Position numbers and translations under genes: made by a program. From Acidobacteriota bacterium (GTDB lineage: Bacteria > Acidobacteriota > Terriglobia > Bryobacterales > Bryobacteraceae), in NCBI GenBank assembly GCA_016185425.1, contig JACPNQ010000028.1, positions 62,001 through 126,000 of the forward strand: a stretch of 64,000 bases of DNA, read 5' to 3'. Positions 43,001 to 50,484 of the stretch are shown here, one piece after another. The notes below the pieces were generated by a model. That model saw only the letters and a list, made by a program, of their open reading frames with translations, made no database searches and was not told the DNA's origin. The stretch's first letter is position 1, and each line of letters starts with the position of its first letter.

Positions 43001-43179
43001 CCAGAGAATTCAAACTGACCGAGCGCTACAAGATGGACCTGCGAAGCGAATTCTACAACTTGCTAAACCACGCCAACTTTGAACTGCCCGGACATGTGCT
43101 CGGAGCGGCAAATTTCGGCACGGTCCTCAGCGCCAAACCGGCGCGGGCTATTCAGCTTGGATTGCGGTTGACCTTTTAA
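40036..43179 (+). CDS. TonB-dependent outer-membrane receptor with N-terminal carboxypeptidase-regulatory domain
   Basis: The protein has 1047 residues from ATG 40036; a longer in-frame TTG start would lie inside the promoter. Signal peptide SVVHSLALFALAGTLLAQ is followed by a beta-sandwich GGLAGSVADQSGAAVPAAQL, a plug domain (GGRGRNQHFSLDGGNATNAS and QEFRVVSNNYSAEYGHSAGG) and a 22-strand-type barrel ending in the aromatic GLRLTF. This Oar-like class is expanded in Acidobacteriota and imports or binds carbohydrates or peptides in an energy-dependent way. Its stop interlocks with the convergent LTXXQ-like gene (TTAA). Confidence 0.9.
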   Translation: MSSVVHSLALFALAGTLLAQTGSGGLAGSVADQSGAAVPAAQLRIVNDESGARVETVSDAEGHFRATSLIPGAYHIEVAKTGFDKLLRRGIVVTTGQTVVIDLALAVGATNETVTVQEAGPLTETQSQSVGQLINRRMVAGLPMPNRAASSLVALAPGVVMIDPGQGAENYPVFSVAGGRGRNQHFSLDGGNATNASGLTRPMQMTSLPMDAMQEFRVVSNNYSAEYGHSAGGVITLTTRSGTNQLHGSVFEFLRNSALDARNFFASRRPPLNLNQYGFALGGPIRRDRTHYFVSWEGTKQGSSVTPLQTVPALAQRQGQFATPISDPATSPRLPFPNNRIPLSRFDPVSLSALSYWPEPNRAGASNYSANNNSYLDRSIFVAKVDHQIRENHHFTARYYINDAGIENKGTYTRPEADPNANFTDVRVQSILASYTRIFRPTLVNDLKVTFFQRKFIDQRYGWDEDHAGQIGLRGVSKTAFPNFNIPGYSALSATPGRIQTPIRDTQILDALSWFRGGHSVKLGFEFRRAGNKEVRDRGSSGVFQFAPQYTGDGLASFLLGGANSASVQISDPINTRAYYVAGYAQDDWRVTPRLTINMGVRWEAELPRRELDNSQNSFDLTRVNPVSGTPGVVTFSGRDGIPRTAYRTDWNNIGPRVGFAYRLPFQRETVIRSGFGMFFGSTVSNSIGDVASTGFSTSASLVVPQADLLTALDLRNGFPAITRPALNDAFGAVPPGQRPNLSVGFFKQDQVAPASYQYNFNVQREVATDTVVEIGYMANVSHHLTSNDLTLNQVRPEFMGGGDAQARRPFPQFSNVYWINPSIGDSSFHSGYARLERRFNHGFSVLAHYTFSKFLDDVAGADEYGDPGTYMDAYNRRLDKSLSGSDVPHRTVLTGLYTLRGWQLGVLATIQSGAPFTVVTAANTTNAFTAGSLRPNVLRDPNLPSSQQTLARWFDTTAFAAPAPFTFGNSPRSGLRGAGIRTVDATLSREFKLTERYKMDLRSEFYNLLNHANFELPGHVLGAANFGTVLSAKPARAIQLGLRLTF

Positions 43180-43697
43180 GGAGTGGCTGGAAAGCCGAAC
43201 ATACCGTATATACAGGGAGCATTAAGACCCAGACCCATGCCCAATGGATCATAGATGTACCGACCACCCGAACACTCATCCGCCAGCAATCGAATCGCCT
43301 TCGCCTGACTGCCCGTAGACTGCAGCTTTAACGCCTCTTCAAGCGCCTTCAGCTTTGCCTTCTGTGGGTCGGTCAGAAGCGCAACGTTTGCCACGATCTG
43401 CTTATCAGTGCGCTCCTTGATTTCACGGCGAATGCTCTCGACTTCTGCATAACGGACGCCAAGCGCGCCTGGATCAAGCGGACTCTTTGCCGTCTCCTCA
43501 GCAATCTCGCGCTGCACCTGAGAAATGCGGTTCTGGCGGTCCCCCACCCACTGCGACAACTCGCGGTTCTGCATATTCAGCTTGGCCATCTGTTCATTCG
43601 ACAAACCGAGATACGCCTGGATTTCCGGCACGAATTCTCGCGGAGTCTGCGCGAACGCAGAGCCAACGGCGAAGAGGAAAATGATAAGCCGATTCAT
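43176..43697 (-). CDS. secreted LTXXQ/Spy-like helical protein
   Basis: The protein has 173 residues, with signal peptide RLIIFLFAVGSAFAQ. The mature protein is mostly long helices with an LTxxQ-like motif, ALLTDPQKAKLKALEEAL, similar to the Spy/CpxP/CnrX periplasmic group that binds unfolded proteins or metals. The C-terminal GGRYIYDPLGMGLGLNAPCI is Gly-rich and unrelated. No metal-binding His cluster is obvious, so a metal-sensor role is not supported. The gene is 4 bases downstream of the hydrolase-HEAT-Sel1 gene on the same strand, so the two are co-transcribed. Confidence 0.7.
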   Translation of the reverse strand: MNRLIIFLFAVGSAFAQTPREFVPEIQAYLGLSNEQMAKLNMQNRELSQWVGDRQNRISQVQREIAEETAKSPLDPGALGVRYAEVESIRREIKERTDKQIVANVALLTDPQKAKLKALEEALKLQSTGSQAKAIRLLADECSGGRYIYDPLGMGLGLNAPCIYGMFGFPATP

Positions 43698-43701
43698 AGT
43701 T

Positions 43702-45384
43702 CTATTGCCCCTGCGTCTTCGCGAACTCCTCCGCCTGCTTCGTCAGCCGGGCCAGCGTCTCCTTATCCGCCCTGGCGCCACCGCCGCGGAACGCCATCGA
43801 TGCATTCGTCGCCGCGAGACCATGCCCTGCCTCCGCAGCCTTTATCCACCACTTCGTCCCCTCCGGCACATTCTGCTCTGTGCCCTTGCCGATCGCATAG
43901 AGCATCCCTACCATCGCCTGCGCAGGAACATGCCCCTGTTCGGCCGCCTGCAGAGTTAGAGCGAACGCACGATCCGGACGCGTCGCCAACAACGATTCGC
44001 CCTTGCAAAACGTCTTCATCGCCTCACTGCTCGCCGCCGCGCAAGTCGCATAATCGCGCCTGTAGCTCGCATTCTTCGCCGTAATACCATCCAGCCACGC
44101 CGGCCATCCCCCTTCCGGCGCCTTCTTCTCCGGCCTCCCGATGTCGCCACGGAATTCCCCGTCTCGAATTGGAGCCAGAATATTCGCCGCCATCGTCCGC
44201 AGCTCCTCCTGCTTCCCATCGAGCAGCGCCACTAGCGCACGGAACATGTCCGGATCCTGACGCACACCCTTCACCTGAAATCGTGTCGCATAAGCGAGTC
44301 CATCGACAGCGTCCACACGATCCTCGTACGCCACCGCGCGCGATGGGTTCACCGCCAGCTCAATCAATGCCCGTTGCGCTGCCGCAGAACGCCAATTGGC
44401 ATTCACCGCCAAGGCGCGAATGGCTTCACGACGGACGATCGCCGACGGATCGACGGCCAATTTCTCCAGCGCCGCCATCGTCGCCTCGCCCAGATTTGCT
44501 TCGGCGCACGTCCGTGCAGCCGCCGCGCGCATGGCCGAGTCGGTCGAAGTAAACGCCTTCTGCACCGCCGCACCTGCTTCCAATCCGCCGGCTAATGCGA
44601 GCTCCCGCAGATAACCGCCATGAATCGACGGCCTATCGAGCAGCGCCTTCTCCTGCTTCGACAGCGGCAGCGTCCGGTTTCGCAATCGCGTCGCCCAGGC
44701 GATCGCCTCGTCATTGCTCGGCGGATGATACGTCCGCGCGCCCAGATCGTCAAACTCGCGATAAATGACGTGCACACCCTTCATTTGCACACGGCTGTAG
44801 CCATCGCGCACATTGGTCAAATGATGCGAGAGATCACGCCGTCCAAGCACCATGTAGAACTGCGAGAATTGCTCAGGGTCAATGGCCTTCTCAACTTCCG
44901 GCGGCATCTTCCACCAGGTCCAGCTATAAGAGATCGCCGCGGTCACCAGATTCGGATACGCCATCGCCATCTCGCCCGAAATCTTCCCGCCCTCGCCTTT
45001 GCCGTACATGTAGACGCGGCGCGGATTGATGGGATAAGTCTTCAGCGCCCACGCCAGCAGCTTCTGAATCGGTTCGTAATCGGCCTGGCCGAACTTCTGG
45101 CCTTGCGGATGGCCAGCGATGAGAACGTAGTTGTCGAGCAGCCCCTGCCGCTTCAGCGCCTCGCGCACCGGCAGAATCTCATCGCCCGTTGGACGGTCGT
45201 GCTCGGGGAAGCAGAGGAACAATCCGACCTGTTTCGCCGGATCGGTGGTGCCGGCCGGGGCGAGCGATTCGGGCGTCTCGGCCACGAAGCGGATGATGGT
45301 CTTCCCGGCCTCATCCTTCAGCTCCTGTTCGCCCGCGGCATAGACGGGCGCCAACAAACTGGCAAAAAGCAAAATCTTAGTCAT
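43702..45384 (-). CDS. secreted multidomain protein: degenerate alpha/beta hydrolase, HEAT-like and Sel1 repeats
   Basis: The protein has 560 residues from ATG 45384, with signal peptide TKILLFASLLAPVYA. Residues about 30-240 have an esterase-like layout, but the elbow reads MYGKGEGGKISGEMA, with Gly where a Ser nucleophile is expected. Residues about 260-420 are HEAT-like repeats (AALEKLAVDPSAIVRREAIR). The last 90 residues are Sel1/TPR-like units (AFALTLQAAEQGHVPAQAMV, GTKWWIKAAEAGHGLAATNA). It probably binds another protein rather than catalysing. Its start overlaps the SDR stop by 4 bases. Confidence 0.75.
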   Translation of the reverse strand: MTKILLFASLLAPVYAAGEQELKDEAGKTIIRFVAETPESLAPAGTTDPAKQVGLFLCFPEHDRPTGDEILPVREALKRQGLLDNYVLIAGHPQGQKFGQADYEPIQKLLAWALKTYPINPRRVYMYGKGEGGKISGEMAMAYPNLVTAAISYSWTWWKMPPEVEKAIDPEQFSQFYMVLGRRDLSHHLTNVRDGYSRVQMKGVHVIYREFDDLGARTYHPPSNDEAIAWATRLRNRTLPLSKQEKALLDRPSIHGGYLRELALAGGLEAGAAVQKAFTSTDSAMRAAAARTCAEANLGEATMAALEKLAVDPSAIVRREAIRALAVNANWRSAAAQRALIELAVNPSRAVAYEDRVDAVDGLAYATRFQVKGVRQDPDMFRALVALLDGKQEELRTMAANILAPIRDGEFRGDIGRPEKKAPEGGWPAWLDGITAKNASYRRDYATCAAASSEAMKTFCKGESLLATRPDRAFALTLQAAEQGHVPAQAMVGMLYAIGKGTEQNVPEGTKWWIKAAEAGHGLAATNASMAFRGGGARADKETLARLTKQAEEFAKTQGQ

Positions 45385-46157
45385 TGGTTTACTCCGCTTG
45401 CCAGGAATCCACCGTCCACGGCGATGCACTGGCCGGTGATGTACGATGCCGCCGGCGAGGCGAGTAGAATCGCCGCGCCGATTAATTCTTCCCTCTGTCC
45501 GAACCGCTTCATGGGCGTCCGCAGCAGAAACTCCTTCCCGCGCTCGGTGCCGTCAAGTAACGCCGCGTTCAACTCCGTCCGAAACACGCCGGGCGCGATA
45601 GCGTTGACGTTGATCCCTTCCTTCGCCCACTCCACCGCCAACTGCCGCGTCAACTGGAGCACCGCGGCCTTCGACGTGCCATAAGCCGTTACTTCCAGCA
45701 ATCCGACGTAGGAACTGAGCGAGGCAATATTGATGATGCGCCCTTCACCGGATGCCTTCAACGGCTCATAAAACGACTGGCAAGCGCGCAACGTTCCTGC
45801 CACGTTAATGTCCATCAGCCGGTTCCAGTCGGCCTCGGTGACGTCTTTGGTCGGCTTGCGGAATGTGACGCCGGCGGCGTTCAGTAGAATATCGGCGCAG
45901 CCCAATTCCGCCAGCACGGCGTCGCGCAACGCATCCACGGACTCACGGCTCTGCACGTCGCAGGTCTTGCGCACGGTCTTCCGGCCCATGGCTTCTACCT
46001 TGTCGCAAACCATATCCAACTCGGCCTGGCGGCGCCCCGTCGGCACAACATCGGCGCCCGCTTCGGCAAGTCCCAGCGCCATCATTGCGCCAATGCCCGA
46101 TGTGCCGCCCATCACCACGGCCACTTTGCCGCTCAAATCCATGAAATTCTTTACCAT
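45381..46157 (-). CDS. short-chain dehydrogenase/reductase
   Basis: The protein has 258 residues from ATG 46157; a TTG at 46163 would add two residues. It is a classical SDR: cofactor loop GGTSGIGAMMALGLAEAGAD, NAAG in ILLNAAGVTF, the catalytic Ser in IINIASLSSYVG, YxxxK in TAYGTSKAAVL, and PGVFRTEL. The end, ITGQCIAVDGGF, is typical of gluconate-5-dehydrogenase/3-oxoacyl-ACP-reductase-like members. It reduces or oxidises a carbonyl with NAD(P). The stop overlaps the ATG of the secreted protein gene (ATGA). The substrate is unknown. Confidence 0.93.
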   Translation of the reverse strand: MVKNFMDLSGKVAVVMGGTSGIGAMMALGLAEAGADVVPTGRRQAELDMVCDKVEAMGRKTVRKTCDVQSRESVDALRDAVLAELGCADILLNAAGVTFRKPTKDVTEADWNRLMDINVAGTLRACQSFYEPLKASGEGRIINIASLSSYVGLLEVTAYGTSKAAVLQLTRQLAVEWAKEGINVNAIAPGVFRTELNAALLDGTERGKEFLLRTPMKRFGQREELIGAAILLASPAASYITGQCIAVDGGFLASGVNQ

Positions 46158-46190
46158 ATGCAAACCGCAAGTATATCCTTGCCGTCTTTC

Positions 46191-46206
46191 CCCTAGTTTG
46201 CTAGGG
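46191..46206 (+). promoter_or_regulatory. 16-bp palindrome upstream of padR
   Basis: CCCTAG (46191-46196), TTTG, CTAGGG (46201-46206) form a perfect 6+6 inverted repeat 20 bases before the padR ATG and close to the divergent SDR start. It overlaps a weak candidate promoter (TTGCCG at 46179-46184). Position fits an autoregulatory operator for the PadR-type regulator. The ribosome-binding site GGAAGG is at 46215-46220. Confidence 0.6.
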
Positions 46207-46225
46207 TAGAGGTCGGAAGGAAACC

Positions 46226-46531
46226 ATGGCGCCCCTGGAGCTGATGATCTTGAAAACGCTCGATGCCGGGCCGAACCACGGGTTCGGTATCACGACGCAC
46301 GTGCAGACCGTCTCCCGCGGGCTGCTGGACGTGGAAGAAGGCTCGCTCTATCCCGCCCTGCACCGCCTGGAGAAGGAAGGCGTGCTGGCTTCCGAGTGGA
46401 GCACAACGCCAGCCGGGCGTAAAGCGCGGCTCTACCGCCTGACGCCCGTTGGCCGCAAGCGGCTGGCGAAGGCGCAGGAACAGTGGGCGGAGACCGCGCG
46501 CGGTGTGAACCGCCTGATGAGGTTTGCATGA
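46226..46531 (+). CDS. PadR-family transcriptional regulator
   Basis: The protein has 101 residues, a typical short PadR. The winged-helix part reads APLELMILKTLDAGPNHGFG with ITTHVQTVSRGLLDVEEGSL and the wing SEWSTTPAGRKARLYRLTPV. A short C-terminal helix serves for dimerisation. PadR proteins usually repress the adjacent transporter gene and their own promoter through palindromes. The 16-bp dyad just upstream is a likely site. It is coupled to the permease by an ATGA overlap, the standard acidobacterial arrangement. Confidence 0.94.
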   Translation: MAPLELMILKTLDAGPNHGFGITTHVQTVSRGLLDVEEGSLYPALHRLEKEGVLASEWSTTPAGRKARLYRLTPVGRKRLAKAQEQWAETARGVNRLMRFA

Positions 46532-49092
46532 AACCCGAAGACCAGTGGCGCGACGAGCTCGAGTCCCACATCGCCATGCGTGCCGAGCGGAATAGGGCGC
46601 AAGGCATGGACCCGGCCGAGGCACGCCGCGCAGCCGGGCGGGCCTTCGGCAACCAGACGCAAATCTCGGAGAATGTGCGTGCCATTCGCATACCGGAATG
46701 GCTGGATCAATTGCGCCAGGATCTACGCTACGCCGTCCGCGGCCTGCTCCATGCCCCGGGGTTTACGCTGACCGCTGTTGCCGCAATCGCTGTGGGAATC
46801 GGCGCCTCTACCGCTGTATTCAGCTTCACCGACCGCATCCTCTTCCGCCCGCTTCCCTACGCGGACGAGCAATCCCTGGTTTGGTTCGGCATGACGGCGC
46901 CGCTCGCCGATTCTGAGTTCCTCCTCAGTTGGGACTACGATATCTGGCGCAAAAAACAAACTGTCTTCTCCGTGATGAAGTCCAGTAGCGGCACCGTCGA
47001 CTGTGACCTGGCAGTCAACGACCCCATTCGCCTCCGATGCGCCTCCATCGAGCCGGGGTTCCTCGGGCTCTTCGGTCTCATGCCGCAAATCGGAAGGGAT
47101 ATCACCGTCGAGGACGACCAGTTCGGCGCGCCGCCTACCGCGCTGATCTCCCACGGACTCTGGCGCAGCCGCTTCGGCGAGAATGCCGCGGTTCTCAACC
47201 AGACCATCGATCTCGACGGCCGCCCGGTACGTGTCGTCGGCGTCCTGCCGCCCAATTTCGAGCTTCCCAGTCTTGCCGACGTTGATATCCTTCGTCCGCA
47301 ACAGCGCGACCCGAAGGAGCGGGGGGCCTCCTTCCTCCATGTCTACGACCGGCTGAAGCCCGGAGTCTCATTGGTGGAAGCCAGGACGCGCCTCGAGCCG
47401 ATATACCAGGAATCGCTCAAGACAGTTCCAGCGGCTTTCGTAAAAGACATTCGCTTCGTCGTGAACTCACTGCGGGAGCGGCAGGTGCGGGACACGCGGC
47501 GCGCCGCGCAACTTCTGCTCGGCGCCGTTGCGCTGCTGCTGCTCATCTCCATCGCCAACGTCGGCAACCTGCTGCTTGCACGAGCCGCCGGCCGCAACCG
47601 GGAGTTCGCGCTGCGGGCCGCGATGGGCGCCGGCGCCGGACGGTTACTACGCCAATCACTGACCGAGAGCCTGTTGCTGAGCGCGATCGGCGGAATGGCG
47701 GGCGCGGGGTTAGCCACGGCTCTGCTGCGGCTGTTCATTGCCACCGCGCCTACCGGTATTGCCCGCTTGAGTCAAGCCGCCCTCGATGGCCGCGTCCTGC
47801 TTGCTGCGTTTGCGGTTAGCCTATTGGCGGGGCTGCTATTTGGCTTGGCTCCGGCGATGCAGCGCCCAAGCCTGGAATCGCTCACGGGCGGCCGCGTCGC
47901 CGGCCGGAGGCGCCAATGGCTGCGTCCCGCCCTGGTCGTTACGCAGATCGCTCTGTCGCTCGTTCTTCTCTGCGGCGCTGGATTATTACTGCACAGTTTG
48001 TGGAAGCTATCCAATGTGGAGCTCGGAATCCGCACGGAAAGCCTGCTCGCCATTCACGCGCAACTGCCGCGGCAGAGGTATCCGGAGCGCGCCCAGCAAC
48101 TCGCTTTCTGGGAAGCGATGGAGGAGCGGCTGGCGCGGTTACCCGGTGTTTCCCGGTTCGCCGTGACGAACTCGCTGCCACCCTCCGGCCAGGCGATGGC
48201 GACCATTTACGCTTCGATGGAGGTGGATGGCCGGGGCCGTGTCGCGGCGGAGGGAGTGGGCGGCATGATCGTCATCCGCCAGGTCACCCCCGGCTACTTT
48301 GCCACTCTGCGGATACCGATCAAAAAGGGAAGGGTCTTCAGCGAAGAGGATCGCCGGCGGCCCGATTCCGTGGTCATCATCGACGAAGCGCTTGCCGGCA
48401 GGATGTTTCCGCACGAGGATCCGATTGGCAGGCGAATCAAGTCCGGGGACACGGGTTGGATGGAGATAGTCGGCGTTTCGGCAAACGTGCGCAATGCCGG
48501 ATTGGAGAGAGCTTCGGACCCGGAATTCTATATGGTGAAGCGGCACAATGCGACAGACGGCCGCCTGGCGAATACGGCCATCCTGCTCGCCAATCCCGCT
48601 ATTTCCGCCGCCGTAAGGGATGAGTTCCGCCGCCTGGATCCCCGCTTGACCGTACAGATCGACACGCTGGATCAGCGGGTTGGAAAGCTCCAGTCGAGGC
48701 CCCGGTTTCAGGCACTTTTGCTGGGCGGTTTTGCGTTCTCCGGTCTGTTGTTGGCGGCGATCGGACTATACGGAGTTATCGCCCTATTGGTCGCACAACG
48801 CACGCCGGAGATCGGAGTAAGGATGGCCTTGGGCGCCACACCCGGCGACGTGCTACGGATGGTGTTGTCGCAGGCGGGCGTATGGCTGGCGATCGGCCTG
48901 GTCCTCGGCCTGGCGGCCGCGGCCGCGTCGGCGAAACTGATCGAGAGCTTGCTCTTCGGAACGACTCCGGACGCTCCCGCGCCAATCGCAGGTGCTGTGC
49001 TCGCGCTTTCCGCGGCGGCGCTCCTGGCAGGGTGGCTTCCCGCAAGACGCGCGGCGCGGGTGGAGCCGGTGCAGGCGCTGCGTTACGAGTGA
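46528..49092 (+). CDS. acidobacterial duplicated orphan permease (ADOP), MacB-like ABC permease
   Basis: The protein has 854 residues from ATG 46528. The N-terminal cytoplasmic region DQWRDELESHIAMRAERNRA precedes the first helix (FTLTAVAAIAVGIGAS). It then shows two MacB-type periplasmic domains with FtsX-like permease helices, e.g. RRAAQLLLGAVALLLLISIA, ALLVAQRTPEIGVRMALGAT and LFGTTPDAPAPIAGAVLALS. ADOP proteins are fused permease pairs without their own ATPase. They may serve in export or mechanotransmission. The 3' end overlaps the convergent HEAT gene by 10 bases. Confidence 0.93.
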   Translation: MKPEDQWRDELESHIAMRAERNRAQGMDPAEARRAAGRAFGNQTQISENVRAIRIPEWLDQLRQDLRYAVRGLLHAPGFTLTAVAAIAVGIGASTAVFSFTDRILFRPLPYADEQSLVWFGMTAPLADSEFLLSWDYDIWRKKQTVFSVMKSSSGTVDCDLAVNDPIRLRCASIEPGFLGLFGLMPQIGRDITVEDDQFGAPPTALISHGLWRSRFGENAAVLNQTIDLDGRPVRVVGVLPPNFELPSLADVDILRPQQRDPKERGASFLHVYDRLKPGVSLVEARTRLEPIYQESLKTVPAAFVKDIRFVVNSLRERQVRDTRRAAQLLLGAVALLLLISIANVGNLLLARAAGRNREFALRAAMGAGAGRLLRQSLTESLLLSAIGGMAGAGLATALLRLFIATAPTGIARLSQAALDGRVLLAAFAVSLLAGLLFGLAPAMQRPSLESLTGGRVAGRRRQWLRPALVVTQIALSLVLLCGAGLLLHSLWKLSNVELGIRTESLLAIHAQLPRQRYPERAQQLAFWEAMEERLARLPGVSRFAVTNSLPPSGQAMATIYASMEVDGRGRVAAEGVGGMIVIRQVTPGYFATLRIPIKKGRVFSEEDRRRPDSVVIIDEALAGRMFPHEDPIGRRIKSGDTGWMEIVGVSANVRNAGLERASDPEFYMVKRHNATDGRLANTAILLANPAISAAVRDEFRRLDPRLTVQIDTLDQRVGKLQSRPRFQALLLGGFAFSGLLLAAIGLYGVIALLVAQRTPEIGVRMALGATPGDVLRMVLSQAGVWLAIGLVLGLAAAAASAKLIESLLFGTTPDAPAPIAGAVLALSAAALLAGWLPARRAARVEPVQALRYE

Positions 49093-50426
49093 GCGGTATC
49101 GATGGCGAAAGTGATTTCGCGCACCATCTGCACGGGGAGTTGAGAACTCTTAGCCGCAAGCAGCTTCCGCAATTCCAATCTCTCCTCTTCCGATAGGCGA
49201 GCATAGCCATGACTGGCTTTCCGCAACCAATAATTCAGTCTGGACTCCGCAAGCGCTTCAAGGTATATCCGAAGCTGTACCCATTTCGGCGCCACCGAGA
49301 ACAACTGGATCAACGCGACACGCTTTTCCGACCGTATCCAAACTGTTTCCGGAGAGTGAATGCGCGCAGCGAGCAGTGCCGACGCTGCCTCTCTCGCGAC
49401 GCGGGCTCGCCGATCCGTCAGCATTGCAAGCAGCCTATCGTCGAATTGAGGGACGCAGCCAAGGTTTCGAATCGCCCGGATCGCAGCCAACCGGATCCGC
49501 GCGCGCGTGTGGCAGAGGAATGCAGCGATATCCGAACCGTCTTCCGCAGTCCCCGTCTCCCCTAGCCCGAGGAGCGCAACGCCGGTAACGCTCTCCGAAA
49601 CCGATGCACGGTATAGTGCCGACGCGCGAGGTACAGCACGTTGGCTATCCCGGCGAAGTCCCGGAGAACGATCAAACAAGAATCGTTCCGGTGGCAGCTC
49701 ATCGAAAACCAGGCGCCGGATAGCGGGATATGGATCGTCGACGGCACTCAGTTGCAACGACTTGCTGGCGTAAGAATGAGTAAAAGCCCAGCGGCGGATG
49801 GCAACATCCTGATCTTTGACCGCCGCCGCAAGGATTCTCGCTATTTCGAATGCCGGGTTTCCTTCCACAAGTCGGTAGGAGGCCCGGCGCACAGCGATCG
49901 ACTTAGCTTGCAGGCCGCGCTCGAGCGCCGCGGCCACCTTGACATCGCGAAGGAAACGCTCCACAGAATTCTTCAAAAATGGAGAGAAGCGGTCAACGAC
50001 CGCCAGTCTCTCAATGAGTCCAAGGCAATCGACAAACGCCCCGGCGTGCTCCGGCATGATCAATTGCCGAACGCCCTCCTGAGCTGCCTCCCGCACCGGT
50101 TTCACCCAATCTGTTGATCGCAGCAGCAGAAAGGGTAACGCTTCGGGAAAACGGCTTGTGCACATCAACTCGACGGCCTCGGCGCGGACGTAGCCGCTGT
50201 AATGTGAAGAAACTAGGCAAACAAACATCAAATCGGCGGCATTCCAAACTCGCAGTTGGGGTTTGGGCTCACCGACCGCATGTCGCAACGCCGTGTCCAG
50301 GGCAGGAAGTTCCTCCAATGGGAATTTCTTCATCTCGTCCAAAAGTACATATCGAGCGCCCATATCGTACACCGCCTCGTTGACCAGGCTGCGAATTGCA
50401 TGAATCATGCGGTGGCTGCGGGGCAT
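49083..50426 (-). CDS. HEAT-repeat-like hypothetical protein
   Basis: The protein has 447 residues with an ATG at 50426; a second ATG at 50408 is possible. It is composed almost entirely of short helix pairs: LRVWNAADLMFVCLVSSHYS, VKPVREAAQEGVRQLIMPEH, RIRLAAIRAIRNLGCVPQFD, RRARVAREAASALLAARIHS. That is the HEAT/Armadillo pattern seen in phycobilisome lyase-like and scaffold proteins. No signal peptide or membrane helices, so a cytoplasmic binding or scaffold role is likely. Codon use looks less GC-rich than that of neighbouring metabolic genes. No closer family is recognised. Confidence 0.7.
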   Translation of the reverse strand: MPRSHRMIHAIRSLVNEAVYDMGARYVLLDEMKKFPLEELPALDTALRHAVGEPKPQLRVWNAADLMFVCLVSSHYSGYVRAEAVELMCTSRFPEALPFLLLRSTDWVKPVREAAQEGVRQLIMPEHAGAFVDCLGLIERLAVVDRFSPFLKNSVERFLRDVKVAAALERGLQAKSIAVRRASYRLVEGNPAFEIARILAAAVKDQDVAIRRWAFTHSYASKSLQLSAVDDPYPAIRRLVFDELPPERFLFDRSPGLRRDSQRAVPRASALYRASVSESVTGVALLGLGETGTAEDGSDIAAFLCHTRARIRLAAIRAIRNLGCVPQFDDRLLAMLTDRRARVAREAASALLAARIHSPETVWIRSEKRVALIQLFSVAPKWVQLRIYLEALAESRLNYWLRKASHGYARLSEEERLELRKLLAAKSSQLPVQMVREITFAIDTAHS

Positions 50427-50484
50427 GTTACGTCCGATTCGGGAGGCATACGATACGATAGTGGATTCGAAGGAGGAAGCCCCT

